A stretch of 64,000 bases of DNA, taken from the NCBI GenBank assembly GCA_028868995.1, contig JAGWTH010000008.1, positions 30,402-94,401 on the forward strand. The letters run 5' to 3'. The notes beneath the pieces are model-generated. The model saw only the letters and a list, made by a program, of their open reading frames with translations, did no database searches and was not told where the DNA came from. Positions 63,267-64,000 of the stretch are shown here, piece after piece; within the stretch, counting starts at the first letter, position 1; each line of letters begins with the position of its first letter. A program made the position numbers and the translations under genes. The stretch comes from Burkholderiales bacterium. GTDB taxonomy: Bacteria; Pseudomonadota; Gammaproteobacteria; Burkholderiales; Burkholderiaceae_C.

Positions 63267-63836
63267 ATGAGCAAGGCGTTCACCCGCGAGAGCGAAGGCG
63301 ACGACGACGAGGACGGCGCCGGCCTGCCGCCGCTGCCCGCGGGCGGCAAGAACTACATCAGCCCGCAGGGCTACGCGCGCCTGCGCGCGGAACTGCTGCA
63401 CCTGATAGACGAGGAGCGGCCCAAGGTGGTCGAGGTGGTGCACTGGGCCGCCAGCAACGGCGACCGTTCGGAGAACGGCGACTACATCTACGGCAAGAAG
63501 CGCCTGCGCGAGATCGACCGGCGCATCCGCTTCCTCACGAAGCGGCTGGAGATCGCGGAGGTGACCGACCCGTCGCTGCACCACGGGCACGACCAGGTGT
63601 TCTTCGGCGCCACCGTCACCTACGCCGAGGAGGACACGGGCACCGAGCGCACCGTCACCATCCTGGGCATCGACGAGGCCGACAGCGCCCGGGGCCAGGT
63701 GAGCTGGATCTCGCCGATCGCGCGGGCGCTGCTGAAGTCGCGCGAGGGCGACGTGGTGAAGCTGGTGACGCCGGCCGGGGCGAAGGAGGTGGAGATCCTG
63801 AAGGTGACGTACCCGTCGCCGGCTGTGCCGGCCTAG
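63267..63836 (+). CDS. greB: Transcription elongation factor GreB
   Basis: 189-residue secondary-channel factor that stimulates RNA cleavage by backtracked RNA polymerase. The N-terminal coiled coil (about 35-95) has YISPQGYARLRAELLHL and, at its tip, the acidic SNGDRSENGDYIYGK that reaches the active site. The C-terminal FKBP-like domain has FFGATVTYAEED and SWISPIARALLKSREGDVV. It is longer than E. coli GreB (158) owing to an acidic N-terminal extension, as in other Burkholderiales. ATG 63267 begins MSKAFTRES, the usual GreB start. Confidence 0.96.
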   Translation: MSKAFTRESEGDDDEDGAGLPPLPAGGKNYISPQGYARLRAELLHLIDEERPKVVEVVHWAASNGDRSENGDYIYGKKRLREIDRRIRFLTKRLEIAEVTDPSLHHGHDQVFFGATVTYAEEDTGTERTVTILGIDEADSARGQVSWISPIARALLKSREGDVVKLVTPAGAKEVEILKVTYPSPAVPA

Positions 63837-64000
63837 TCTGCGTCATCCCCGCGCAGGCGCACTGGTGTCCGGAATGAATCCGGGCCAGCGTGCTAAGTAG
63901 TTGGCGCGCAACAGGAAAGCGGCTGCTGCCCGGGGTGGGATTCGAAATCGCTGTATGCGAGATCGCGTGCAAGCCACGGCTGGCGCGGGCTTGATCGAAA

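Overview
The window is a piece of a high-GC betaproteobacterial chromosome, most likely from the Burkholderiales family Comamonadaceae (Ramlibacter/Variovorax/Acidovorax-like). The evidence is the housekeeping order ftsY / two M16 peptidases / rsmD / coaD, then ferredoxin / pth / rplY / prs / tRNA-Gln / ispE / lolB / TPR protein / mutM, together with orphan Bug-type solute receptors, acyl-CoA dehydrogenase/CoA-transferase clusters, a porin of the beta-class Porin_4 type and a dispersed repeat of a kind I associate with that family. Genus is an inference; no rRNA is present.

Layout. 1-5006: core genes (ftsY partial, M16 pair, rsmD, coaD). 5054-13826, minus strand: an eight-gene unit with a dipeptide/oligopeptide-type ABC importer (two permeases, two ATPases, binding protein), an amidase, a TTC38-like TPR protein and an alpha/beta hydrolase; it separates coaD from the ferredoxin gene. 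13872-29752: core genes again, covering translation (pth, rplY), PRPP synthesis (prs), isoprenoid and lipoprotein functions (ispE, lolB), oxidative DNA repair (mutM, a dynamin-like GTPase, mutY), then rapZ, recN, nadK, divergent hrcA, a VIT-family membrane protein and a CAT-anticodon tRNA. 29843-35261: an acid/acyl-CoA catabolic operon (two acyl-CoA dehydrogenases, Bug receptor, CoA-transferase) divergent from an IclR regulator, with a perfect 19-bp palindrome between them. 35427-40729: an eight-gene arsenic resistance operon (arsR, arsI-like, arsC, acr3, an ECF sigma factor, an ArsP-like permease, an MBL-fold protein with an altered metal site, a mini-thioredoxin). 40804-44020: hydratase, acyl-CoA dehydrogenase and CoA-transferase genes in one translationally coupled unit.

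44090-51712: an intact tRNA-Arg(ACG) gene with its terminator on the left, and on the right a decayed 3' part of the same tRNA with a near-identical terminator. Between them lie an acyl-CoA ligase, an acyl-CoA dehydrogenase, a Bug receptor and an alkylsulfatase-type MBL enzyme in one operon, a divergent LysR regulator with a T-N11-A palindrome, and an IS3-type transposase remnant. I read this as a tRNA-bounded catabolic island of about 7.5 kb; no integrase is visible.

51815-57552: a CtaG-type cytochrome oxidase assembly protein, a Sel1-like repeat protein, a two-gene operon of unrecognised proteins in visibly lower-GC DNA, and a porin with structured leader DNA. 57900-62021: a tightly coupled photolyase cassette (cryptochrome/photolyase, a 57-residue DUF2256 zinc-ribbon protein, an FeS-type photolyase, a TIGR01777 epimerase). 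62319-63836: two small proteins (one with a stand-alone TolB-like domain) and greB.
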